From assembly GCF_011317445.1 (NCBI RefSeq), contig NZ_JAAAPL010000001.1:1674001-1738000 (forward strand): a DNA stretch of 64,000 nt, in the 5' to 3' direction. The notes beneath the pieces were generated by a model. The model searched no databases. It was not told where the DNA came from and saw only the letters and a program-made list of their open reading frames with translations. Shown in pieces: positions 42,165-49,871 of this stretch (positions within the stretch are counted from its first letter, which is position 1; every line of letters starts with the position of its first letter). A program made the position numbers and the translations under genes. This DNA comes from Chelativorans multitrophicus (lineage in GTDB: Bacteria; Pseudomonadota; Alphaproteobacteria; Rhizobiales; Rhizobiaceae).

Positions 42165-42470
42165 TCAGCTCCAAAGCCCATCGGCGATTTCGCGGGCGAT
42201 CATCGCGCGTGCTTTCATCATCAGATCGTCGCCCGATGTGTCGATATGACCATAGAAGCGCGCGCGGCCGCCATAGGCAGCCCATTCGGCGTAGCGGCAA
42301 TATTCACGAGCATCGAGCCGGAACACCCGCATATCTTCGGCCCAATGGGGCTTTGGCTCGACGACGACGGTGATGCCGTCGCGGGTTTCTTCCCAAGGCA
42401 GCGTGCGTTCGTTCGGATGCATCTCCCGATCCTGGGCGATGATTTCGTCAATGCTGATGCTGGCAGCCAT
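42165..42470 (-). CDS. Conserved mobile-element protein, unknown function
   Basis: A 101-aa protein (ISIDEIIAQDREMHPNERTLPWEETRDGITVVVEPKPHWAEDMRVFRLDAREYCRYAEWAAYGG). No named domain recognised. The start follows a weak GGAG. It lies directly downstream of the ParB-like gene and its terminator. Confidence 0.55.
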   Translation of the reverse strand: MAASISIDEIIAQDREMHPNERTLPWEETRDGITVVVEPKPHWAEDMRVFRLDAREYCRYAEWAAYGGRARFYGHIDTSGDDLMMKARAMIAREIADGLWS

Positions 42471-42489
42471 GGCGGCTCTCCAAAGAAAA

Positions 42490-42510
42490 GCCCGATCACG
42501 AGGACCGGGC
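42490..42510 (-). terminator. Terminator after the ParB-like gene
   Basis: GCCCG and CGGGC arms (42490-42494 with 42506-42510) with inner partial pairing; TTTTC follows on the minus strand. It lies 57 bp after the ParB-like stop. Confidence 0.7.
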
Positions 42511-42566
42511 GAGTTGCGGAAATGGCGGGTGATAAACGGGGCGACCGAAGCCGCCCCGCATGAGTG

Positions 42567-44705
42567 CTATTCAGCAGCGACCATATGCTGTTCTTCCTCG
42601 TCGTCAGCCGGGTCGTCCTCGCCATCACCCGAGAGGAAATCGGGCAGATCATCGACTTCCGCCACAGCGCCCGATGCCGGATCGACGTCGATACCATCGT
42701 CCACCATGCGCAGCGGCTCAGGCAGCCAGCCAGTCTCGGCCAACAGGCGTTCGGCTTCCTTGGCCATGTCGCCCTTCTTGAGGTGCCCGATCAGATCGGC
42801 AGCCCGGTCTCCGGCCCCTTCGCGCACGGCCTCAAGAATACGCGGCTTGGTCACGCGGCCGAGATAGTTGCCGACGGTCGGTCGCCAGCCCACCGCCACC
42901 ATGTCGAGGCCGGTCGAACGCGCGAGCCGGTCAGCCTGCGACAGGCGGATGTCCAGCCCGTGCTGACTGACGCCCGTGCCGCTATAGGGGTTGGGCTTTT
43001 CATAGAGCGCGTTGACACCGTAGCTGACGCAATGGGCGAGCAGATCCATGCGCGAACCATCATCCAGATCGGTCAGCCAATCCCAAAGTGCAGCATCGTC
43101 TGCCGGAACATGATCGCCCCAGCGTTCGTGCCGGTCTGCAATGGCCTTGGCCGACGCGCTATCGCGCAGATCCTCGGCCTGTGCGGGCAGATGGACCTCC
43201 CGGACCTGTGCTTCGAGGCATCCCTTGCTGGAATGCGGCATGAAGCAATCCATGACCAGCCGGTGGAGCAGTGCCATCATGGCGACATGCGGGTTCACGG
43301 CCACCGCATCCCGCAGCGCCAGCGTGCGATGCGCAGTCAGTTCGCTGACTAGGCGATCGGGCAGCGGCTTGATGGTGTCTCCCTCGTCTTCCTCCTCCGT
43401 TTCGACCGGCTGGCCGCCCAGCGTGATAACCGCACGCATGCGGCTTGCCTCCGGTTCTGCCCGCTGGATCACTTCGCCGGTTTCCGGGTCAACGATCTCC
43501 GCCTCCGGTCCCGCAGGCGCTTCATCCTCGGCGCGAACATAGCCACGTTCGATCAGCAATGCGCCATCGGCGTCGACGCTGATGAAGACACCCGCCATGC
43601 CGATCTGTTCCGGCTCGAAAGTCATCGGACGGCGCTCGAAGGTTTCCAGCGCCTGTTCGATCTCACCCAGGCGGGCGTCGATCTCGTCAGGCAGTTCGTC
43701 AGCCTCGCCATATTCGGCTTCAAGCCGGTCATATTCGTCGCGCAATGCCTCGCGGGTGGCGCGCTCTTCTTCGCTCAGATCGACCGTAGTGCCGACAATC
43801 TGGCGAAGGCCATGATCGTGACCATAGGGAAAGGTGATGGCGACCTCGATCCATTTCCAGCCCTCGGCGGCGATGGCTTCGGCCTCCGCTTTCAGCTTTT
43901 CGCCCACCAGCCGGCCGAGCAGCACCGGATCTTGCAGCCAGCCACCATCGTCCTGCTGAAAGAGATCGCGCAGCACGCAGCCGCCAGCCTCCTCATAGGC
44001 CTCGATACCAACGAACACTGCCCGCTTGTCGGCGGCGCGGACCGTGGTTTCGGTCAGCAGGCGGCGGATGTGGTAGGGTTCTTTCTGCCAGCCATCCTTG
44101 ATCGCTTCCCAGACATGCTCCTGCCGGGGATGGTCAGAACTGACGCTGAAGGCCATGAGTTGCTCCAACGTCATGCCGTCCTCGGCATAGACGTCGAGCA
44201 ATGCCGGTGAGACGGAAACCAGACGCAGGCGCTGCTTCACCACCTTGGCGTCCACGAAGAAGGCAGCGGCGATCGCTTCCTCGGTCATGCCCTTGTCGCG
44301 CATGGCCTGGAAGGCGCGGAACTGGTCGAGCGGATGCAGCGGTGCGCGCTCGATATTCTCGGCGAGCGAAACCTCGTCGATCAGCACATCGGCGCTGGCC
44401 TCCGACACCACGCACGGAACCGGCGCGACCTTGGCGAGGCGCTTCTGCTTGACCAGCAGTTCGAGCGCGCGGAAACGGCGACCGCCGGCAGGCACCTCGT
44501 ACATGCCGGTTTCCTTGCCATCGGCATCCACGACCGGGCGTACATGCAGGGACTGGATCAGGCCGCGACGAGCGATGGACTCGGCCAGTTCCTCGACCGA
44601 GATCCCGGCTTTGACGCGCCGGACGTTGGACTGGCTGAGAACCAGCTTGTTGAAGGGAATGTCGCGCGAGGACGACAGGGTGATCTTCTGAACGGCAGTG
44701 GCCAT
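42567..44705 (-). CDS. Large ParB/Spo0J-family protein
   Basis: A 712-aa protein. The ParB/Srx-like N-terminal domain (about 10-130) has IPFNKLVLSQSNVRRVKAGISVEELAESIARRGLIQSL, VPAGGRRFRALELL and LIDEVSLAENIERAPLHPLDQFRAF. A KorB-like HTH follows (TEEAIAAAFFVDAKVVKQRLRL). The remaining 500 residues are acidic and specific to mobile-element ParB proteins. Being far from parA, it is more likely a leading-region DNA-binding/CTPase factor than the partition partner. Structured leader L2 precedes it. A decayed copy of its start lies at 20041. Confidence 0.9.
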   Translation of the reverse strand: MATAVQKITLSSSRDIPFNKLVLSQSNVRRVKAGISVEELAESIARRGLIQSLHVRPVVDADGKETGMYEVPAGGRRFRALELLVKQKRLAKVAPVPCVVSEASADVLIDEVSLAENIERAPLHPLDQFRAFQAMRDKGMTEEAIAAAFFVDAKVVKQRLRLVSVSPALLDVYAEDGMTLEQLMAFSVSSDHPRQEHVWEAIKDGWQKEPYHIRRLLTETTVRAADKRAVFVGIEAYEEAGGCVLRDLFQQDDGGWLQDPVLLGRLVGEKLKAEAEAIAAEGWKWIEVAITFPYGHDHGLRQIVGTTVDLSEEERATREALRDEYDRLEAEYGEADELPDEIDARLGEIEQALETFERRPMTFEPEQIGMAGVFISVDADGALLIERGYVRAEDEAPAGPEAEIVDPETGEVIQRAEPEASRMRAVITLGGQPVETEEEDEGDTIKPLPDRLVSELTAHRTLALRDAVAVNPHVAMMALLHRLVMDCFMPHSSKGCLEAQVREVHLPAQAEDLRDSASAKAIADRHERWGDHVPADDAALWDWLTDLDDGSRMDLLAHCVSYGVNALYEKPNPYSGTGVSQHGLDIRLSQADRLARSTGLDMVAVGWRPTVGNYLGRVTKPRILEAVREGAGDRAADLIGHLKKGDMAKEAERLLAETGWLPEPLRMVDDGIDVDPASGAVAEVDDLPDFLSGDGEDDPADDEEEQHMVAAE

Positions 44706-44716
44706 GTCAGTTACTC

Positions 44717-44764
44717 CATGACGGACGCCGGTGAGCCTCTCTCTCCGGCTATCAGCCCGTCACG
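44717..44764 (-). promoter_or_regulatory. Structured leader L2 before the ParB-like gene
   Basis: Outer stem CGTGACGG with CCGTCATG and inner stem GCCGG/CCGGC. Relative to L1, the inner U.G pair has become a C-G pair, so pairing is kept. The 3' arm again runs into GGAG upstream of the start at 44705. Confidence 0.65.
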
Positions 44765-44829
44765 AAGCGAAGCGCCGCCCTCTTCCTCTGAAGAGAGCGA
44801 CGCCAGCCGCAGAACCTGAAACCCGGAAG

Positions 44830-45225
44830 TCAGGCACTCCGGTTTTCTGTATCGGCGGATGTACGGGAAAAGCTCGCGTCGACGCGGTAGAGCAGACGCT
44901 CGGCGGCGCGGATGCTGCCGGTTTCGCGGGCGGCCTCGGCCCAGACCGAGATCGGGAAATCGCCGGTGAACAGCAGATCGCGCTCGATGCCCATGCCGAA
45001 GGGCAGCCGGACTGACTGCATCTCGCTCAGGCTCCACGACCCCAGTTCGGGAGAACCGAGATCGGCCAGGCCGAACATGATGTCGCCACCCTCATCCAGT
45101 TCGGTAGCGAGCCAGACGCCCTCGCCGAGGGGGTTGAAGAACTTCACGACCGGGATGTGATCCAGATCGCGCTGGCGACCGTTCGCGAGCAGACGGTCGC
45201 GCTGTGTGCCGGTCAGGAGGATCAT
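44830..45225 (-). CDS. DUF2958 protein
   Basis: A 131-aa protein with the DUF2958 pattern MILLTGTQRDRLLANGRQRD, HIPVVKFFNPLGEGVWLATELDEGGDIMFGLADLGSPELGSWSLSEM and LPFGMGIERDLLF. The family accompanies ArdC genes on alphaproteobacterial elements; function unknown. The ATG at 45225 has AGGAGG upstream and overlaps the ArdC stop by 4 bp. Confidence 0.9.
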   Translation of the reverse strand: MILLTGTQRDRLLANGRQRDLDHIPVVKFFNPLGEGVWLATELDEGGDIMFGLADLGSPELGSWSLSEMQSVRLPFGMGIERDLLFTGDFPISVWAEAARETGSIRAAERLLYRVDASFSRTSADTENRSA

Positions 45226-46181
45226 GCCGCAGCCCTCCGGTCGGTTACGCTGGCATCCGACTCCACGGTGTCCTCGGCCGGCAGATGCGACAGCAGCCAG
45301 TCCGCCGCCTTGCTGGCCTGCGAAGCCGCGCGGACAATGGCGCGGGAATCCTCGCGCATGACCTCCAGCCACGACCCGATGTAATCGGCATGGCGGACGG
45401 TCGGCACGATCCCGAGCGCGGCGCAGCTGAAGGCCGCAGCTTGCTCGGCAATCATCTCCTCGAAGGCGTATTTCTTCGAACCGAACGAACCTGTCAGATC
45501 TCGGTTGAGACGGCTGTGGTGGCCGCTGGCGTGACCCAGTTCGTGCAGGGCCGTCCTGTGCCAGTTGATCGGCTCGAAATAGGCTTGCGGAGGCGGCACC
45601 TGCACATAGTCGAGCGACGGCATATAGAAGGCGCGATTTCCACCGATACGGAAATCGATGCCGGTGGCACGGATCAGCGCCTCGACCCGAGGTTCGATCA
45701 GGCCCAGCGGCGGCGGCACGACTGCCGTGATGTCATCAGGCAGACCATCGCATTGCGCGGCGTTAAAGACCGTGAACCGCTTCAGGAACGGAATGGCATG
45801 CGCATCCTCACCCGTCTCGCGGGCACGGCGCTTTTCGTCATCGGGCGTGAAGCGGTCCGCATAAACGACGGTGGTGCCGCGCTCCCCCTTCCTGACATTG
45901 CCGCCAAGCGACAGCGCCTGGCGGAAAGTCAGCCACGCCTGACCGGGAAAGCCATGCTGGATGACAGCGCCCCAGAGAATGAGAATATTGATGCCTGAAT
46001 AGGACCGGCCGGTTGAAGCATTTCTCGGCAGGCCCGGCGGGGCGGTATCGAGCGACGCACCCCAGGGCTGGACCCAGGGGAGACGCCCTTGCTCCAGCTC
46101 GGCGATGATCTTGTTGGTGATGTCGTCGTAAAGGTTGCTGCGCGCGCCGCCTTCTGCGGGGCTGCGATCATGTCTGGCCAT
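45222..46181 (-). CDS. ArdC-type antirestriction protein
   Basis: A 319-aa protein. The N-terminal ArdC ssDNA-binding domain (DUF1738, about 15-145) includes NLYDDITNKIIAELEQGRLPWVQPW and GINILILWG. The C-terminal zincin-like metallopeptidase domain has HELGHASGHHSRLNRDL (HExxH variant HELGH) and FEEMIAEQAAAFSCAALGI. In plasmid systems ArdC protects incoming single-stranded DNA from restriction. Its place in the leading region, behind leader L3, fits early expression in the recipient. Confidence 0.92.
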   Translation of the reverse strand: MARHDRSPAEGGARSNLYDDITNKIIAELEQGRLPWVQPWGASLDTAPPGLPRNASTGRSYSGINILILWGAVIQHGFPGQAWLTFRQALSLGGNVRKGERGTTVVYADRFTPDDEKRRARETGEDAHAIPFLKRFTVFNAAQCDGLPDDITAVVPPPLGLIEPRVEALIRATGIDFRIGGNRAFYMPSLDYVQVPPPQAYFEPINWHRTALHELGHASGHHSRLNRDLTGSFGSKKYAFEEMIAEQAAAFSCAALGIVPTVRHADYIGSWLEVMREDSRAIVRAASQASKAADWLLSHLPAEDTVESDASVTDRRAAA

Positions 46182-46192
46182 CGGGATGATCT

Positions 46193-46240
46193 CCGCGACG
46201 GGCGCCGGAAGCCTCTCTTCCAGCCCTCAACCCGTCACGG
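46193..46240 (-). promoter_or_regulatory. Structured leader L3 before the ArdC gene
   Basis: A 10-bp outer stem CCGTGACGGG with CCCGTCGCGG and an 8-bp inner stem GCTGGAAG with CTTCCGGC. Two outer positions differ from L1 yet stay paired (G-C for G.U, U.G for U-A). GGAG of the ribosome site is at the base of the stem. Upstream it shares TTGAGAGTGAGAG with the leader of the giant helicase gene. Confidence 0.65.
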
Positions 46241-46522
46241 AAAACCCGTCCGCACTCTCACTCTCAAGGGGGCGTTGCGGGGTCTCCCCGCTGATGGGGG
46301 TGCGTCGGCAACGCCAGTGCCGACCAGGGGGAAAGCTTTCCCCCAATATGCTCTCAAATTATAAGCGCTTAAAGTATCTTCAGATGAACAGCACGCCCGG
46401 CGCAAGGATCGAATGACGACAACTTACTTTACCCACAAGAGGCCCGCTCTGGAACCGGAAAACTCGTGCGACGAAAGTCGTTTCCGCTACAAGCGAACCA
46501 CCAGGCAGCACCGATGCTGCAC
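46241..46522. other. Junction between the conjugative core and the defence island
   Basis: No gene recognised. Base composition drops in GC from about 46340 (stretch around AAATTATAAGCGCTTAAAG), consistent with a junction between DNA of different origin. No clear repeat or attachment core was found. Confidence 0.4.
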
Positions 46523-46735
46523 TTATCCAACACGTGAATACGGATATGCATTCCTAATATAGGTGTTGAGGAATTGCCCTTTTGACGGAGCCGCCATTAG
46601 CTGCTCATGCAATCCGGCAGGTACGTTGAAATACTGGTATATCGAGCCGTTCGTGAACTCGATTTCCAGCGTTTCACTACCGGGATCGTAGCCGATGGAC
46701 GCGATGTTGCTGGAGGAAACAGGGTCTCTAAGCAT
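46523..46735 (-). CDS. KTSC-domain protein
   Basis: A 70-aa protein that fits the KTSC domain: SSNIASIGYDPGSETLEIEFTNGSIYQYFNVPAGLHEQLMAAPSKGQFLNTYIRNAYPY. KTSC domains are small, often fused or linked to lysyl-tRNA-synthetase-like or phage proteins; biochemical role unknown. It is 8 bp downstream of the HerA gene, so it is likely the third gene of the SIR2-HerA operon. Confidence 0.85.
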   Translation of the reverse strand: MLRDPVSSSNIASIGYDPGSETLEIEFTNGSIYQYFNVPAGLHEQLMAAPSKGQFLNTYIRNAYPYSRVG

Positions 46736-46743
46736 ATGTCTTC

Positions 46744-48579
46744 CTATTGCTCATCTTCGTTGATGGGAGTTCGATCTATTGCAATGTTCCGTACGACAGC
46801 GGTTGTTCGTTGCGCCCGCCACGACGCCACCATGCGATCATAGCCTTCCGCCACACGACGGGTCCGCCAAGCTGCGCTTACTTCTGGGTCAGAACTGCGG
46901 GGCAAGCGATCTGCCGGGGGAAGCGATACACGGCAACGCACGGGCAGTCGTGCGGCTTCGCCAGAGATGATGGTCTCCCCCGTCCGCAAGACGGGCAGTA
47001 GGTCCATGAGGCCTGATAAATTGTCAGGAAGAGCACCCTTCACGCGACCGCGATCGGCTGGGTTGGAGAGGCGCAGTGCTATGAGCGTTCCACACTGGGA
47101 GAGGATAGTCTCATCGATTTCGGAAGGGCGCTGCGAGACGAGCATGGCTCCAACTCCATACTTGCGACCCTCTTTTGCGATGCGCTTCACGACGTCAGCA
47201 GCGACGTTGCCGCTGTCAGGGCTCACGTACCGATGGGCTTCCTCCATCACGATCAGCAGAGGCCGGAGCACGCCACCTTCTGTCTTTTCCCGGCTCCAAT
47301 AGAGCGCCTCGTAGACAACGCGGAGTATGGAGCCAATCAGCCGGACCAAGACGCTGCTGGGTACGCCGGAGAGATCAAGGATTGTGATTGGACGGTCGTG
47401 ACCAAGCCAGCCGGCGAGCAGCGTATCAAGATCCTGTGCCGTTTGCCCAGCGAGGTCGGGCTCCCAAGGGCCGGGATGGAGGACAAAGTCGTACCGCCGG
47501 TCCAGAAGACGAGAGCGCAGCAGGTTGAGCGGGCGGCGGATGCCCTTAGCGGCCTGATTGAGGAACGGCCCGGCAGCTCCCATAGCGTGCGGAGTGTATC
47601 GAGGAGCGGTTAAAGTTACCGGGTTGCCCGCCGCTTCGAGTGCAGGCTGGTCGCGCTGCGGCCCGGTGAATGTGGCTGTTTCAAAGTCAATCAGGTCATA
47701 CCAGAGCTGCTTCAGCGAGAACGGCACCGGACTGTCAACCGTGAGGGATTGAGGGTCGAGCCCGGGCAGTGCGCCAGCGCCCAGCCGGTTTTGCTTCAAC
47801 TCCTGAATCTTGTCGGTAAACGCCATCAGATGATTGTCGCTGAGGCTGCCAGCGATGAAGTCGAGCAGTTCTTCAGCTTCCAGCGCCCAATAGGGCACAA
47901 ACAGAGGCTCCTCACCGGGGGACGGCGTAGCACTGAACGTTTTGGCGAGATCTCCGAGTGCAGCGGAATACTCCCCGTGCACATCCAGTAGAAGAATGCG
48001 GGCGCCGCTAGTGGCGACACTCTCCGACGAGCGAACTATGGAACGCAGTATACTCGCAACAGTGGTTGACTTACCTGAGCCGGTCGAACCGACGATGGCG
48101 CTGTGGCGAGTGACCAGCGCGTCGAGTGACAAACGCACAATGATATTCTCGGCGCTTGAAAGCGTTCCAATTTCGACCTGATCTTCCTCTGTCCCGCCAT
48201 ATATGCGGAGGAGATCTTTCTGGGTCACCAAATGGACTGCATCATCAACATTGGGATGTTGACTGAGGCCACGCTCAAAATATTCGCCTGTGGCTTCGCC
48301 AGCCAGCTCGACCCGCATCCAGCGCCCGGTGTCCTGCCCCTCGGCTTCCAGAACGGCAACGGCATCCGTCACAGCTCCTGCCCCAATCTCGGCAACAACA
48401 CCATAGAGATCCTGATATCCAAGAGGTATACGGACAAAGCTCCCTACCTGACCGACGCGGTAGGTATGACCAGCTATCATTGCCAGTCCGGACGAGAGGG
48501 ATTCTGCCAGCCTTACGGTGATGGTCGAGCCGGAAACAGCACTTACCCTTCCGAGATAAGTAGGGTCGGTTGCACTCAT
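46744..48579 (-). CDS. HerA-like hexameric ATPase of a SIR2-HerA defence pair
   Basis: A 611-aa FtsK/HerA-type ATPase. The N-terminal HAS-barrel (LGRVSAVSGSTITVRL, about 9-110) precedes Walker A AIVGSTGSGKSTTVASILRS (about 160-178) and Walker B LLIVMEEAHRYVSP (about 430). KRIAKEGRKYGVGAMLVSQRPSEIDETILSQCGTLIALRL and the arginine-containing tail complete the motor. Its ATG overlaps the SIR2 stop by 4 bp. SIR2-HerA pairs are known antiphage systems in which HerA assembles with an NADase; this pair has that architecture. Confidence 0.9.
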   Translation of the reverse strand: MSATDPTYLGRVSAVSGSTITVRLAESLSSGLAMIAGHTYRVGQVGSFVRIPLGYQDLYGVVAEIGAGAVTDAVAVLEAEGQDTGRWMRVELAGEATGEYFERGLSQHPNVDDAVHLVTQKDLLRIYGGTEEDQVEIGTLSSAENIIVRLSLDALVTRHSAIVGSTGSGKSTTVASILRSIVRSSESVATSGARILLLDVHGEYSAALGDLAKTFSATPSPGEEPLFVPYWALEAEELLDFIAGSLSDNHLMAFTDKIQELKQNRLGAGALPGLDPQSLTVDSPVPFSLKQLWYDLIDFETATFTGPQRDQPALEAAGNPVTLTAPRYTPHAMGAAGPFLNQAAKGIRRPLNLLRSRLLDRRYDFVLHPGPWEPDLAGQTAQDLDTLLAGWLGHDRPITILDLSGVPSSVLVRLIGSILRVVYEALYWSREKTEGGVLRPLLIVMEEAHRYVSPDSGNVAADVVKRIAKEGRKYGVGAMLVSQRPSEIDETILSQCGTLIALRLSNPADRGRVKGALPDNLSGLMDLLPVLRTGETIISGEAARLPVRCRVSLPPADRLPRSSDPEVSAAWRTRRVAEGYDRMVASWRAQRTTAVVRNIAIDRTPINEDEQ

Positions 48580-49799
48580 GCCGGCACCTCGGTCGGATCA
48601 TTGCCGTCAGTCGCGAGACCCGCGGCAGCTTGGCGAGCCAGGTCCGGCGAGTAGGACAGCGCGCAGAAGCGACTAAAACTTGCAAAGTCGCCCAGGAGAA
48701 AGGCATCTCCGCTGCCACGTTTGCCCCAGAAACTGGAACGGATATCCCCCCAGTTCTTGGGCAAATCACCCAATCGCCACTGTCCAGGAATACCGCCGAT
48801 CACAGCAGCATCTGAGGCATAAACTGACAGGTTTGGGTGTTCGAACGCAAGCTTCCGTGCGGGTTCCTCTTCAGCAAGAGTCTGGAATTGCAACGCAATG
48901 ACCGCTGCATTGGCATTCATTGCGAGCGCCTCGCCCAGCACTGCACAGATATGGGCATCTCGAAACGAAAATCCCGTCGTCAGAAGCACCGTGTCCGGGG
49001 TCAGCAGAAACCGCTTCAGTCTCTCGAACAGCGCCGCGTAAGGCTGCTTCTGAGTGAGATCGTACTTCAGATGGTCCGGGTATACGAGTTCGGTACAATC
49101 TGCACCTCCGCTCCTCACCACAGTTCCATTGTCACTTTTCCAGCCCAGTGATCCGTGCAGTTTCCAAACGCGCGACCAACGCGGGGGCAAATCGTTGCCT
49201 GCCACAGTGACCGGATCAAAAAAGGGTGCATGCCCCCCAGAAAAGCCGTCGAAATACGGTGCTTTTGCCTGCTCGAAGGCGGATTCAATCAATAGGTCGT
49301 AGTTTGTCGTGAATATTTCTACGGGATGAGCTCGCTGCGTACCGCTCACCCAAGAGACCAGTTCGTGATATGGAGTTCGACCTTCGGGTAGCTTGGCGCC
49401 GACGATCTCTCCGATAGCTGCGCAAATCGACTTCCCCAACCCAGCATAGCCTGCACCATCCAGCCCGTGCATTGGCGTGTCCCCCAGCGCTGTCTGAAGG
49501 AGACGAATCTTGGACAATATGGTCTCGATGTTGCCGCCATCCGGCAGCGAGTTGCGGATTGCAGCCGCTGCGGTTGCTTCCGTTCCAGTAAGGTGAACCA
49601 ACGCCCGGTCTGTCAGAACATTTACACCCGGGATCAGCGGCTGACCTGTGGGGTCAAGTTTGCCGTGTGCATCTACTCTTACGGATAGGGGGCCACCCGC
49701 GCCGATTAGAACACCAATGCGTTTGCGACCTTGCGACAAGATCTGGCGAAGATCCGCCATAAAACGATCTGGATTATGCACCGTATCTAATGCGCTCAT
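48576..49799 (-). CDS. SIR2-domain protein, probable NADase effector
   Basis: A 407-aa protein. The Rossmann NAD-binding elements are GVLIGAGGPLSV (about 28-39), EIFTTNYDLLIESAF (about 163-177) and WKLHGSLGW (about 215), with TTGFSFRDAHICAVLGEAL near residue 280; the LHGS histidine and NYD residues match active SIR2 enzymes. In the homologous defence pairs this subunit depletes NAD+ on infection. GGAGG precedes the ATG. It leads the SIR2-herA-KTSC unit and starts 72 bp downstream of the AddA-like gene on the same strand. Confidence 0.88.
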   Translation of the reverse strand: MSALDTVHNPDRFMADLRQILSQGRKRIGVLIGAGGPLSVRVDAHGKLDPTGQPLIPGVNVLTDRALVHLTGTEATAAAAIRNSLPDGGNIETILSKIRLLQTALGDTPMHGLDGAGYAGLGKSICAAIGEIVGAKLPEGRTPYHELVSWVSGTQRAHPVEIFTTNYDLLIESAFEQAKAPYFDGFSGGHAPFFDPVTVAGNDLPPRWSRVWKLHGSLGWKSDNGTVVRSGGADCTELVYPDHLKYDLTQKQPYAALFERLKRFLLTPDTVLLTTGFSFRDAHICAVLGEALAMNANAAVIALQFQTLAEEEPARKLAFEHPNLSVYASDAAVIGGIPGQWRLGDLPKNWGDIRSSFWGKRGSGDAFLLGDFASFSRFCALSYSPDLARQAAAGLATDGNDPTEVPA

Positions 49800-49871
49800 C
49801 GTTCCTGTTGCCTCCCCCGCACCGAAGTAATTGTGTTTGATGTTCGAATAAGATTGCCTGTTTGAACAGCG

